64,000 nucleotides of DNA from UBA8389 sp035719105 (GCA_035719105.1 DASTGN010000007.1:134299-198298); one strand, 5' to 3'; shown: positions 33,391 through 42,315, numbered from the stretch's first letter. Made by a program: numbers and translations. Notes: generated by a model from the sequence alone, not told the origin.

Positions 33391-34149
33391 TTAAAAGTCA
33401 TAGCTGAAACCCAGCGTGAGGACATTGGCGTCACTATTGAGAAATCCACCGATGCTTGGCCCCAAGGCATCCTTCTTCCAGCTTTTTTTTGCATAATACA
33501 AATAGCCCAAATCGATATCCATATTCTTAAATAACCCATATTTAAGCCCTACAGCATACCGACTTTCGGCAAGCATGTTGGTGGTGGAAGGAAAATCTCC
33601 ATTGGGTTCGTTAAACGAATAAAAATACTCTACATTGGTAAATGGAGTGACTGGCAATCCTTTGATGTTGTAAAAGACATCTAATTTAGAGCGCAATACA
33701 TTAATAGGATCAACTTTAGTGGAACCAGCACCTACCAAATACGTTTGTTGATATTTTTCTTTAAGAGAAAGGCTGAACGGCCCAGCTTCCCAAGACCCCG
33801 CCAAATAAACCAAATATCGGTGTCTAAGTTCCCAATATTCGGACGGAAAACCGAGTGCGGGGCTTGGCGGATGGTTGTAATCAAGTCTACAGTAAGCTAT
33901 TCCACCCTTCAGAAAAGATAGTGGTTTCCATGAAAGATCGATGGTTGTTTCTAGCTTGTCGGTTTTCGAAAATTGCTCACGCAACTTGTATTTTTCCTCG
34001 AAGGTCAAAGCTATTCCGTGACTGAATTTCTTTTTGATGTTAACAGTGGTCCAAAGTTGATTGTCCGTATTTTGTGCAATAAGTTGTTGAAAGAGGGGCA
34101 ACGAGAGTATGATGACAAGAGCAATCTGTAATCGGTTTTGTTTTCTCAT
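33391..34149 (-). CDS. DUF2490 outer-membrane beta-barrel protein
   Basis: 252 residues. A signal peptide (about 1-25, ending LIAQ) is followed by QLWTTVNIKKKFSHGIALTF, HRYLVYLAGSWEAGPFSLSL and a final YDF, matching DUF2490 proteins; alternating hydrophobic strands and a C-terminal Phe suggest a small outer-membrane barrel. The function is unknown. It lies 6 bases downstream of the flippase-like gene on the same strand, so the two are probably co-transcribed. Confidence 0.85.
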   Translation of the reverse strand: MRKQNRLQIALVIILSLPLFQQLIAQNTDNQLWTTVNIKKKFSHGIALTFEEKYKLREQFSKTDKLETTIDLSWKPLSFLKGGIAYCRLDYNHPPSPALGFPSEYWELRHRYLVYLAGSWEAGPFSLSLKEKYQQTYLVGAGSTKVDPINVLRSKLDVFYNIKGLPVTPFTNVEYFYSFNEPNGDFPSTTNMLAESRYAVGLKYGLFKNMDIDLGYLYYAKKSWKKDALGPSIGGFLNSDANVLTLGFSYDF

Positions 34150-34155
34150 AAAATT

Positions 34156-35136
34156 TTAATTCCGATGTTTCAATATTTGTACCAAGATATAGGCTATCAA
34201 ACCAGTAACCAGCGTGAAAATCGTTTGCAAACCATGGGCAACCAAGGCAAAAATTCCGGCATCCGAGCTGGATACACCAAAAAAGACCAAGGTGTAAATT
34301 ACCATGAAATGGTACGCTCCAATGCCGCCTTGCACGGGTGCCACTACTCCGTATGAACCCATCACAAATCCACTAAGCAAGGCAAGAACGCCCAAGGGAA
34401 TATCCCAGGTGAAAAAATATTTTACTATCCAAAACATCAAGAAATAACAGGTCCAGATGGCAATGGAATAAAAGATGAACAAAAAGGGTTGCTTCATGGT
34501 TGTAATACTTTTCATACCCTCCCATAAACGCTGGGACATCAGATGCAACTTACCATAAAAGGGCATCTTTTTGATTTGTTTTCGCATAAGAAAGAACACT
34601 AAAATCAGTCCGGCAAAGAAGCCCCACAAAATGGGAGAAGTTGCCATATGTTGCAACTTGGACATGGATTCAGGGTTCTTGGAGAAGAAATCGCGAAAAA
34701 CGTCTACTTGAAGAAAAACGGCCAAAGCAGTGATGAGAAATAGGCAGATCACATCAAAAACACGCTCAGTAATGACCGTACCCAAGGTTTTGGTAAAAGA
34801 AAGACCGTCTGTTTTGGCCAAAATACCACATCGGGCAACTTCACCAGCTCTTGGTAGCAACATGTTGGCAGCATAACCGACAAAAATGGAGAGAATGGTG
34901 ACACTCTTGCGTCCCCCTGGACAAACGGGTTCCACCAGCTGATGCCAGCGTAGCCCTCTGAGTACCATGCTTAAAATACTTAAAAGCAGTGAAATGAAAA
35001 ACCATTCATAATGTACACCACGATTGAAAATTTTAACCAAAGCATTGAAATTCCAATCCTTGTATACCCACCAAAACAACAATCCAGCCAATGCTAAAGG
35101 TAAAACAACCCGGAGGATTTTCTTAATTTGTTTCAT
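34156..35136 (-). CDS. Lysylphosphatidylglycerol synthetase/flippase-like membrane protein (UPF0104)
   Basis: 326 residues from the ATG at 35136; the longer reading from 35295 would overlap rsmA. About eight membrane segments with the family blocks VLRGLRWHQLV, GYAANMLLPRAGEVARCGIL, TVITERVFDVICLFLITAL and PVQGGIGAYHFMVIYTLVFF. This is the flippase half of MprF-like proteins without the aminoacyl transferase domain, so it may move lipids or isoprenoid-linked precursors across the inner membrane. It is divergent from rsmA, with crossed promoters (see findings). Confidence 0.88.
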   Translation of the reverse strand: MKQIKKILRVVLPLALAGLLFWWVYKDWNFNALVKIFNRGVHYEWFFISLLLSILSMVLRGLRWHQLVEPVCPGGRKSVTILSIFVGYAANMLLPRAGEVARCGILAKTDGLSFTKTLGTVITERVFDVICLFLITALAVFLQVDVFRDFFSKNPESMSKLQHMATSPILWGFFAGLILVFFLMRKQIKKMPFYGKLHLMSQRLWEGMKSITTMKQPFLFIFYSIAIWTCYFLMFWIVKYFFTWDIPLGVLALLSGFVMGSYGVVAPVQGGIGAYHFMVIYTLVFFGVSSSDAGIFALVAHGLQTIFTLVTGLIAYILVQILKHRN

Positions 35137-35164
35137 TGGGAGACTATCTTTCAATATTAATGTG

Positions 35165-35172
35165 TACTTTTG
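35165..35172 (+). promoter_or_regulatory. -7 promoter element for rsmA
   Basis: TACTTTTG, matching TAnnTTTG, 56 bases before the rsmA ATG at 35229. Confidence 0.55.
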
Positions 35173-35197
35173 CGCAACTCCGAAAACAACGGAATCG

Positions 35198-35205
35198 CAA
35201 AGGTA
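35198..35205 (-). promoter_or_regulatory. -7 promoter element for the flippase-like gene
   Basis: The minus strand reads TACCTTTG, matching TAnnTTTG. It lies downstream of the rsmA promoter, so the two promoters face each other with their start sites about 12 bases apart. Confidence 0.55.
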
Positions 35206-35228
35206 TAAATTTTTCCCGACTAAGGTGG

Positions 35229-36017
35229 ATGACCCTGGTAAAACCCAAAAAAGCACTCGGCCAACATTTCCTAAAGGATTTGGATGTTGCCGCACGCATC
35301 GCGCTAACGCTTGATGCCTGGAAAAGTTTGCCTGTTCTGGAAATTGGTCCGGGCATGGGGGTTCTTACCCGTTTCTTACTCGATTATAATCATGACCTCA
35401 AGGTGGTCGAACTAGATCGCGAATCGGTCGAATACCTTGGTCAACATTTCCCCGAATTAAACGGTCGCATTTTAGGTCAAGATTTCCTGACGCTGAAGTT
35501 GGATGAAATGTTCGATAAACCTTTTTGCGTCATCGGCAATTACCCCTACAACATTTCATCTCAAATCATGTTCAAGGTGTTGGAGTACAAGGATCTGATA
35601 CCTTGCTGCTCCGGGATGTTTCAGAAGGAAGTTGCCGAACGTCTTGCCTCCAAGCCAGGTAAAAAAGCATATGGCATTCTGAGCGTTTTGCTCCAAGCAT
35701 ATTACGATATCGAATATTTGTTCACAGTCGATGAGCATGTGTTTGACCCTCCGCCTAAAGTAAAGTCGGCGGTTATCCGTATTACCCGAAATCAAACTAA
35801 AAGCCTTGACTGTGATGAGGTTTTGTTCAAGCGGGTCATCAAAACCGGATTCAACCAACGACGAAAAACCCTGCGGAATTCACTCAAACCAATTTTAGGT
35901 AACGACTGTCCCATTTGTACGGATCCAATTTTCAATCTTAGGCCCGAACAACTTTCCGTCGAACAGTTTGTCAAATTGACCAATATGGTTTCTCCCTTTG
36001 TAGGAGAGTTTGGTTGA
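35229..36017 (+). CDS. rsmA: 16S rRNA dimethyladenosine transferase
   Basis: 262 residues from the ATG at 35229, where homology starts (KPKKALGQHFLKD). The SAM-binding site VLEIGPGMGVLT, an acidic residue in VVELDRESVEYL, the catalytic IGNYPYNISSQI (NxPY type) and DPPPKVKSAVIRI are present. It dimethylates two adjacent adenosines near the 3' end of 16S rRNA. In the N-terminal region it is divergent from, and shares its promoter space with, the flippase-like gene. A GGCAGG/CCTGCC hairpin (36035-36053) lies 18 bases past the stop. Confidence 0.96.
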   Translation: MTLVKPKKALGQHFLKDLDVAARIALTLDAWKSLPVLEIGPGMGVLTRFLLDYNHDLKVVELDRESVEYLGQHFPELNGRILGQDFLTLKLDEMFDKPFCVIGNYPYNISSQIMFKVLEYKDLIPCCSGMFQKEVAERLASKPGKKAYGILSVLLQAYYDIEYLFTVDEHVFDPPPKVKSAVIRITRNQTKSLDCDEVLFKRVIKTGFNQRRKTLRNSLKPILGNDCPICTDPIFNLRPEQLSVEQFVKLTNMVSPFVGEFG

Positions 36018-36113
36018 GTCTTCTACAACCGTGGGCAGGTTGGAATCCTGCCAAAAAAGCGTTAAGAACTGAGTAACAACCAGCACCTTTTACGGTGTAA
36101 AACAAAAAACGCC

Positions 36114-37052
36114 ATGGCTGAAATCAAACTTTTTTATCACGAAAGCGGACGCATCAAAGTGAGCCGCAGCATGGAATTTCTCAAAAAAACTCCTATTGAC
36201 AAATTTCTCTGGATCGACCTTCACGACGTTGATGACGAGGTAGAAGATCAGTTGGAGGATTTTCTTAAAATTTATATTCAGGAAGAGGAAGAAATGGAAG
36301 AGATCGAGATGTCTTCCCGTTTCATCGAAACTGCTGACACACTGGTGGTGAACTCGAATTTTCTATTACCCAACTACGAATCCGAAACGGTTTCCTTCAT
36401 TTTAAAAAATGACATCCTGGTAACGGTGCACAGCGAAGAACTGGCATCTTTCCACGAAACAACCAAGAAACTTTCTGCAAATCCTCGAAACTTCCCGACC
36501 GGTTACCATGTGATGGCAGCAGCCATGGAGGCGCGTGTTGAAAAAGACGCTGACATGATCGAGGAAATCATTGATAAAATCACAGTATTGAGTGATACTT
36601 TGCGCGATGCTGACGAGGGTGTTCTAATGGAAATCACTGAGTTGCAGGAACAAATCATGCAAATTCGACAAAATATCATTGAAAAGCAACGTTCCATTTC
36701 AAACTTGCTTCGCAGTGAATTGATGCCGACGGAACTTCATCCCAAGTTGACCATTATCCTTCGTGACATCACTTCTCTGATCGAACATGCCAAATTCAGT
36801 TTTGAACGGCTAAACAACATGCAGGAGATTTTCATGGGTTTGGTGAATGTTGAACAAAATAAAATCATCAAGATTTTCACCATTGTTTCGGTAATTTTCA
36901 TGCCTCCAACGTTGGTTGCCAGCATTTTTGGTCAGAATATTCCAAACATGCCGTTTACCGGGACTAGTTTCGGTTTCTGGGCGTCAATCATCATCATGTT
37001 TTTATTTTCTGGTATCATTTTGTTGGTTTTCAAACTTAAGAAGTGGCTCTGA
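36114..37052 (+). CDS. corA: CorA-family divalent cation transporter
   Basis: 312 residues: an acidic cytoplasmic alpha-beta domain, a long helix (about 190-250, IIEKQRSISNLLRSELMPTE) and two C-terminal membrane helices (about 252-275 and 285-307). The pore-mouth signature, normally YGMN, is FGQN here. The short KLKKWL tail is typical. CorA pentamers conduct magnesium, and related members transport zinc, cobalt or nickel. The GQN variant leaves the ion less certain. Neighbours give no hint; it appears to be its own unit. Confidence 0.9.
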   Translation: MAEIKLFYHESGRIKVSRSMEFLKKTPIDKFLWIDLHDVDDEVEDQLEDFLKIYIQEEEEMEEIEMSSRFIETADTLVVNSNFLLPNYESETVSFILKNDILVTVHSEELASFHETTKKLSANPRNFPTGYHVMAAAMEARVEKDADMIEEIIDKITVLSDTLRDADEGVLMEITELQEQIMQIRQNIIEKQRSISNLLRSELMPTELHPKLTIILRDITSLIEHAKFSFERLNNMQEIFMGLVNVEQNKIIKIFTIVSVIFMPPTLVASIFGQNIPNMPFTGTSFGFWASIIIMFLFSGIILLVFKLKKWL

Positions 37053-37150
37053 TACAAAAAGTTGCCACGACCTGCACGGATTACCAAAACTTTTGCTTTA
37101 ATTTGTGAATGCCAGTTTTTTTGGCGTTTTTTAACTAAAATAGATTGAAT

Positions 37151-39166
37151 ATGGACTCAAACGAAACCAACAAGCTTCCAGTGGAAGCCGAGTTGGAGGC
37201 GACTCTCACGAATGCTGTTGAGGAAACAGCTGATTCTCAGACGACAAACTCCGAACCGGAAACCAATGAAGAAGTAGCACCTAAGCCGAAACGTACCAGA
37301 AAACCAAAAGCAGAAGTTCCTGCCGAAAAGGTCGTTATTGCTGAGGAAACCAAAAAAGCGCCAGCTAAAAAGAAGGCTGCTCCAAAAGTAAAAAAAGAAG
37401 TAACGGAACAGGACGTTCCTGAACAAGAAACCGGCACCTCAGAACCGGAATTGCAAGAAGCTACCAATCAACCAGCTTTCAGTTCTAAGGCTGAAATCAT
37501 TGAACATTTCAAGTCCATAGCCGAAACATCCGCTAGTGACATCAAGGAAAAAGTGGATGCTTTGAAACAATCATTTTACAAAATTCATAAGCAAGAAGTA
37601 GAAACCGCCCGTAAACTTTGGCAAGAAGCCGGCAACGTCATCGATGATTTCGTGGCTGCTGAAGACGCAATGGAAGCGGATTTCAAAACACTTTTGAACG
37701 AATGGCGTGAAAAACGTGCCGAACATCATGCCGAACAAGAAAAACAACGTCAAACTAATTTGGAAAAGAAGATCCAAATCATTGACGACATCCGCAAACT
37801 GACCGACAGCACCGAAGACATAGGTCGCAACTTCCCCGAGTTCAGACGTTTGCAAATGACCTGGAAAGAAACGGGTTCTGTTCCACAGGAGCAAGTCAAT
37901 GAACTTTGGAAGAATTACCAGATGCAAGTGGAACGTTTTTACGATTTGCTAAAAATCAACAACGAATTCCGCGAATACGATTTCAAAAAGAACCTGGAAA
38001 TTAAAACCGGGCTTTGCGAAACCGCCGAGAAATTGAGCGAGGAAACGGACGTTGTCGTTGCTTTCCGTCAACTACAGAAATTGCACGAAGAATGGCGCGA
38101 AACGGGTCCGGTGGCTAAAGAATTCCGCGAAGAAATTTGGAACCGCTTCAAACTGGCCTCCAGCGCCATCAACAAAAACCACCAGGGATTTTTTGAACGT
38201 CTTAAAAACGTGGAATCCGAAAATCTGGAACAAAAGACTGATATTTGCGAGAAGCTGGAAGCTATAGATTTCAGCCTTCTGAAATCATATAAGGATTGGG
38301 ATGCCAAGACTGCAGAAATCATTGAATTGCAAGAAAAGTGGAAAACCATCGGATTTGCACCCAAAAAGATCAATGTAAAGATTTTCGAACGTTTCCGTGC
38401 CGCTTGTGACAATTTCTTCCGCCACAAAAGCGATTTTTACAAAGCTTCGAAGGATGTCTTGAACCAAAACCTCGAAAAGAAGAAAGCTCTTTGTGAAAAA
38501 GCCGAAGGCCTCAAAGAAAGCACCGATTGGAAAGCCACTGCCGATGCGCTCATTCAAATTCAGAAAGAATGGAAATCCATCGGTCCGGTTCCAAAAAAAT
38601 TCTCTGACGCCATTTGGAAGCGTTTTATTGCTGCTTGTGACTACTTTTTCGAACAGAAGGAAAAAAATGCCCCAACCCAAAAGAACGAAGAGCAAAAAAA
38701 TCTGACTTTAAAGAAGGAACTCATTGAAAAGGTTGAATCCATCACTGAAGAAATGCCTGACGAAGAAGCTTCTAAGTTGATTCGTGAGTTAACGACTCAA
38801 TGGAACGGCATCGGTCACGTACCTTTTAAGGAAAAAGACAAAATCTATAAAACCTGGCACGACGCTGTTGACAAAGTAATGGATCGTCTACACATTGAGA
38901 AGGGCAACCGTCGATTGAACTCTTTCCAACACAATTTGGAAGATAAGAGCCAAGGCAAGGTACTGCATGAACGCGAACGTTTGCTTCGTCAATTCGATGG
39001 CCTGACTAATGAAATCAAGACTTCCGAGAACAACATCGGTTTCTTTACCATGTCCAAGTCATCAGGTAACAGCCTTTTGGATGAAATGAAGAAAAAAATC
39101 GAAGCGTTGAAAGAAGAACGTGATGTGATTTACAAGAAAATAAAAATGATTGACGACCAGCTATAA
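37151..39166 (+). CDS. DUF349 repeat protein
   Basis: 671 residues from the ATG at 37151 (an upstream TTG two codons earlier is ignored). An acidic and then Lys/Pro/Ala-rich N-terminal 115 residues is probably disordered. It is followed by five helical DUF349 repeats, each with the pattern W-x2-xG-x-[VA]P and a later [IL]W-x2-[FY]: for example EWRETGPVAKEFREEIWNRF, KWKTIGFAPKKINVKIFERF, EWKSIGPVPKKFSDAIWKRF. The C-terminus is coiled coil. Cytoplasmic, no membrane segment. Function unknown; some relatives are linked to stress or nucleoid roles, but nothing here tests that. Confidence 0.9.
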   Translation: MDSNETNKLPVEAELEATLTNAVEETADSQTTNSEPETNEEVAPKPKRTRKPKAEVPAEKVVIAEETKKAPAKKKAAPKVKKEVTEQDVPEQETGTSEPELQEATNQPAFSSKAEIIEHFKSIAETSASDIKEKVDALKQSFYKIHKQEVETARKLWQEAGNVIDDFVAAEDAMEADFKTLLNEWREKRAEHHAEQEKQRQTNLEKKIQIIDDIRKLTDSTEDIGRNFPEFRRLQMTWKETGSVPQEQVNELWKNYQMQVERFYDLLKINNEFREYDFKKNLEIKTGLCETAEKLSEETDVVVAFRQLQKLHEEWRETGPVAKEFREEIWNRFKLASSAINKNHQGFFERLKNVESENLEQKTDICEKLEAIDFSLLKSYKDWDAKTAEIIELQEKWKTIGFAPKKINVKIFERFRAACDNFFRHKSDFYKASKDVLNQNLEKKKALCEKAEGLKESTDWKATADALIQIQKEWKSIGPVPKKFSDAIWKRFIAACDYFFEQKEKNAPTQKNEEQKNLTLKKELIEKVESITEEMPDEEASKLIRELTTQWNGIGHVPFKEKDKIYKTWHDAVDKVMDRLHIEKGNRRLNSFQHNLEDKSQGKVLHERERLLRQFDGLTNEIKTSENNIGFFTMSKSSGNSLLDEMKKKIEALKEERDVIYKKIKMIDDQL

Positions 39167-39185
39167 GGTTCTGACATTTGCCTCT

Positions 39186-39236
39186 AAGCCCCGTATGGAG
39201 AACCTTTCAGAAGGTTTCAACATACGGGGCTTTTCG
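39186..39236 (+). terminator. Terminator of the DUF349 gene
   Basis: AAGCCCCGTATG (39186-39197) pairs perfectly with CATACGGGGCTT (39221-39232), with a nested AACCTT/AAGGTT stem in the loop, followed by TTCGTTT. Confidence 0.88.
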
Positions 39237-39284
39237 TTTCCATGTATTAATTTATGTTAATTATTTACGAAAAAAGCATCATAT

Positions 39285-39306
39285 CTACGAATGATTCGTA
39301 GTTTAG
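39285..39306 (+). promoter_or_regulatory. BlaI-type operator overlapping the -7 box
   Basis: CTACGAAT-G-ATTCGTAG (39285-39301) is a perfect 17-base palindrome of the kind bound by BlaI/MecI repressors. Its right end overlaps TAGTTTAG (39299-39306), a near match to TAnnTTTG, so a bound repressor would block the promoter of its own gene. Confidence 0.75.
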
Positions 39307-39333
39307 CGATATAATCGTTTAGAAACATTGGGT

Positions 39334-39702
39334 ATGGAAAAATTGACACAACAAGAAGAAGAAGCCATGCGAATTGTCTGGAAAACGGGTGAAGGTGTCA
39401 TCAAGGATTATCTTGAGAAGTACCCCGAACCCCAACCTCCCTATACCACACTCGCTTCGATTGTGAAAAATCTGGAGCGCAAAGGCTATCTGACTTCCAA
39501 ACGATATGGAAACACCATCGTTTACAATACCAGAGTCAGTGAGGAAGAATACAAGAATAAATTCCTGTCAGGTGTAGTTCAAAACTACTTTGAGAATTCC
39601 TACTTGGAAATGGTGACCTTCTTTGCCAAAAAGAAAAAAATATCAACGAAAGAATTACAAGCAATTATTTCACTAATCGAGAACGATAATAAAACGAAGT
39701 GA
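39334..39702 (+). CDS. BlaI/MecI-family transcriptional repressor
   Basis: 122 residues from the ATG at 39334 (a TTG two codons earlier is less likely). The winged-helix domain has LTQQEEEAMRIVW, YTTLASIVKNLERKGYLTSK, the usual BlaI recognition block, and YGNTIVYNTRVSEEEYKNK. The C-terminal helices serve dimerisation and carry the cleavage region in BlaI. It should repress itself and the next genes through the palindrome at 39285. Its stop overlaps the ATG of the M56 gene by one base, so translation is coupled. Confidence 0.92.
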   Translation: MEKLTQQEEEAMRIVWKTGEGVIKDYLEKYPEPQPPYTTLASIVKNLERKGYLTSKRYGNTIVYNTRVSEEEYKNKFLSGVVQNYFENSYLEMVTFFAKKKKISTKELQAIISLIENDNKTK

Positions 39703-41090
39703 TGAATACGCCAATCATGTGGTTTTTGTTGGCAAATATTGGATTTGCCGTCCTGTGGTGCTTCTACAGGCTCTTTTTACACCGAGATACGTTCTTTGTC
39801 GGAAAGCGATTTACTTTGTTATTGGGGTTGATGTTTACAATCATTTATCCACTGGTGAATGTGTCAAACTGGATTAGTGTTCTTCAACCAGTTCAAAAAT
39901 TGACTCAGGGTTTTAGCATGGCACTTCCAGAAATAACGGTGACAGCACACAGTACACAGACGTTCAGCAACTGGGACATCTGGACCTACATTTATTTATC
40001 CATCATTGGACTTTTTCTTTGTAACGTTGTTTTCCAATTCTCAAAGCTTTTGATACTGGCCTATCGACATAAATCAAAGGTGGTGAATGGACAAAAAATC
40101 ATTTGCCTGCCAAAAGGTTCTGCCCCATTTTCTTTTTTTGGTGTGATCTTTATCCATCCGGATGATCACAGTGAGAGTGACCTTTACGAAATTTTACAAC
40201 ATGAACGGACGCACGTTAAACAACTACACACTTTGGATGTGCTTTTTGCAGAAATCCTCTGCACCATATTCTGGATCAATCCATTTGTCTGGCTGCTAAA
40301 ATACGACCTCCGCGAAAACTTGGAATTCCTCGCCGACAAAGACGTAGTACATGCAGGCTTCGACCCTAAAAGCTACCAATACCACTTGCTTCGGCTTTCT
40401 TATCAACAATCGCCTATTCGAATGGGAAATAATTTCAATGTTTCACAATTACAAAACCGTATTAAAATGATGAACAAGAAACGATCTTCCCAGGTTGCAT
40501 GTAGCAAATACTTCCTCACCTTGCCACTCTTTGTAACCTTACTCATGGTATCTTATGCCTGCAAAAGCAAAACCGAAAAAGATTCTAAGATGAATGCAAC
40601 GATAGAATCTGCTTCAAATGATTCGACCATTTCAACAGAGACGGATACTGTGCCTCCCGCATTGTTGAAATCGAGTAAAAAGTTCTCCGCTCCGAATCAA
40701 AAGACCCCACCACCGCCCCCGTTAAAGAAAACACTCAAGTTTACACCTCCCGTCATTTCAAAAGGTACCGATTCTGTATACCAAACAGCGGAGCAAATGC
40801 CACAATTCCAAGGGGGCGACATAGGTTTGGTCAATTACCTCTCAAAAAATTTGCACTATCCTCTTGCTTCGGCGGAAGCAGGTATCGAAGGGAGAGTCAT
40901 CCTTCGATTCATCGTAACCAAATCGGGTGAAGTAAAGCACGTCACTGTCGTGAGAGGGCTGAACAAGGAATGCGATGAGGAAAGCATACGTGTGGTTAAA
41001 TCAATGCCTGCTTGGAAGCCGGGCACATCCAAAGGAGTTGCAGTGGATGTCTATTTTACACTACCAATTGTTTTTAAACTTCAAAAATAA
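39702..41090 (+). CDS. BlaR1-like M56 metallopeptidase fused to a TonB C-terminal domain
   Basis: 462 residues from the ATG at 39702. Membrane helices lie at about 6-20, 38-55, 95-115 and 275-292. The M56 protease core has HERTHVKQLH (the HExxH-like zinc site) and ENLEFLADKDVV with the third ligand region. Instead of the penicillin sensor of BlaR1, the periplasmic part carries a Pro-rich linker (TPPPPPLKKTLKFTPPV) and a TonB C-terminal domain ending LPIVFKLQK. Partner BlaI repressors are cleaved upon signal. The TonB-like tail suggests that the signal comes from an outer-membrane receptor or envelope event rather than from a beta-lactam; that is an inference. Confidence 0.9.
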   Translation: MNTPIMWFLLANIGFAVLWCFYRLFLHRDTFFVGKRFTLLLGLMFTIIYPLVNVSNWISVLQPVQKLTQGFSMALPEITVTAHSTQTFSNWDIWTYIYLSIIGLFLCNVVFQFSKLLILAYRHKSKVVNGQKIICLPKGSAPFSFFGVIFIHPDDHSESDLYEILQHERTHVKQLHTLDVLFAEILCTIFWINPFVWLLKYDLRENLEFLADKDVVHAGFDPKSYQYHLLRLSYQQSPIRMGNNFNVSQLQNRIKMMNKKRSSQVACSKYFLTLPLFVTLLMVSYACKSKTEKDSKMNATIESASNDSTISTETDTVPPALLKSSKKFSAPNQKTPPPPPLKKTLKFTPPVISKGTDSVYQTAEQMPQFQGGDIGLVNYLSKNLHYPLASAEAGIEGRVILRFIVTKSGEVKHVTVVRGLNKECDEESIRVVKSMPAWKPGTSKGVAVDVYFTLPIVFKLQK

Positions 41091-41098
41091 AAAGCACC

Positions 41099-41713
41099 AT
41101 GAAAAAATCCCTGCCTTACTTATTAATTGTAATCTTGTTTTCATTATTCAGCAGTTTAATGGCCCAGACAAGAATTGACGAACACAATGCCCCACTGCTC
41201 GTTGTTGATGGGAAAATTCAACCCTACACGATGATTAGAGATACCAGTCAGATAAAACCTGCTGACATTAATAACATTACTGTACTGAAAGATTCTGCAG
41301 CGAAGGCAAGGTATGGATCAAAAGGCATCAATGGAGTCATTCTAATTGAAACGAAAATCGGAGCTGCCAAAATGGACAGTGCCATCAAATCGGGTAAACC
41401 TTTAAACGTTGTGGAAGTGATGCCTCAGTTTCCGGGTGGTGAAGAAGCTTTGATGTCGTTTATCAAACAGAACTTGCGCTATCCGATCTGGGATGCCAAA
41501 CAGGGACTTGAGGGACGTGTAATTCTTCGATTTGTCGTAAACAAAACGGGGAAAGTTTCAGATATTGAAGTCATACGAGGTGTTAGCCCAGGTTGTAACA
41601 CCGAAGCCATCCGCGTAGTAAAAATGATGCCAGATTGGAAACCCGGAACTCAGAAAGGAATCCCAGTCAATGTGTATTATACGTTGCCAATTGTTTACAA
41701 ATTGCAGAGATAG
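41099..41713 (+). CDS. Secreted plug-like/TonB C-terminal domain protein
   Basis: 204 residues: a signal peptide (about 1-22, SSLMAQ), a short TonB-receptor plug-like segment (APLLVVDGK, INNITVLKDSAAKARYGSKG then INGVILIETK), and a TonB C-terminal domain (MPQFPGGEEALMSFIKQNL, GLEGRVILRFVVNKTGKV, VKMMPDWKPG, LPIVYKLQR). There is no membrane anchor, so it cannot be energised directly by ExbB-ExbD. It lies 8 bases downstream of the M56-TonB gene and probably forms an operon with it under BlaI control. Confidence 0.85.
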   Translation: MKKSLPYLLIVILFSLFSSLMAQTRIDEHNAPLLVVDGKIQPYTMIRDTSQIKPADINNITVLKDSAAKARYGSKGINGVILIETKIGAAKMDSAIKSGKPLNVVEVMPQFPGGEEALMSFIKQNLRYPIWDAKQGLEGRVILRFVVNKTGKVSDIEVIRGVSPGCNTEAIRVVKMMPDWKPGTQKGIPVNVYYTLPIVYKLQR

Positions 41714-41721
41714 ACAATCGT

Positions 41722-42315
41722 TTATTTCCGAATCAAATTGATGAACTCCTCCCGTGTCTTTGCTTGCTGGAACACTCCGGTAAAGTCTGAAGTCATGGTG
41801 ACGGAGTTCTGTTTTTCTACCCCACGCATTTGCATGCACAAATGCTGCGCTTCGATAACAACCATCACACCAAGTGGATTGAGGGTTTCTTGAATGCAGT
41901 TCTTGATATCGGTTGTCATTCGCTCCTGAATTTGGAGCCGCCTGGCAAATACATCGACGACACGTGCGATCTTGCTCAGACCAGTAATGTATTTGTTTGG
42001 AATATACGCCACATGGGCCTTTCCCCAGAAGGGTAGCATGTGATGTTCACACATGGAATAGAAGTCTATGTCACGAACAATAACCATCTGTTGGTATTCT
42101 TCCTGAAACATGGCAGATTTCAAAATTTCCCTTGGATCAACTTGATAACCATAGGTCATAAACTGCATTGCTTTAGCTACCCGGTGCGGGGTTTTCAACA
42201 ACCCCTCGCGTTGCGTATTTTCTCCCAGCAAGCGAATGATTTCTTGGTAGTGACTGGCTATTTCGTCTTGCACCGGATTACTCTCGGTGGCAAGAACCAA
42301 CTTTTTATCGATCAT
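41722..42315 (-). CDS. folE: GTP cyclohydrolase I
   Basis: 197 residues with the family blocks GLLKTPHRVAKAM, FYSMCEHHMLPF (zinc Cys and His), YITGLSKIARVVDVFARRLQ, and GVMVVIEAQHLCMQMRGV with the second zinc Cys. It converts GTP to dihydroneopterin triphosphate, the first step of folate and pterin synthesis. It starts 1 base after the stop of the SPOR-domain gene, so the two form an operon. It converges on the plug-TonB gene with only 8 bases between. Confidence 0.97.
   Translation of the reverse strand: MIDKKLVLATESNPVQDEIASHYQEIIRLLGENTQREGLLKTPHRVAKAMQFMTYGYQVDPREILKSAMFQEEYQQMVIVRDIDFYSMCEHHMLPFWGKAHVAYIPNKYITGLSKIARVVDVFARRLQIQERMTTDIKNCIQETLNPLGVMVVIEAQHLCMQMRGVEKQNSVTMTSDFTGVFQQAKTREEFINLIRK

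Noticed and set aside
36035..36053. GGCAGG/CCTGCC hairpin after rsmA as a plus-strand terminator
   Set aside because: It is followed by A residues, not T, on the plus strand, and there is no minus-strand gene to end here.
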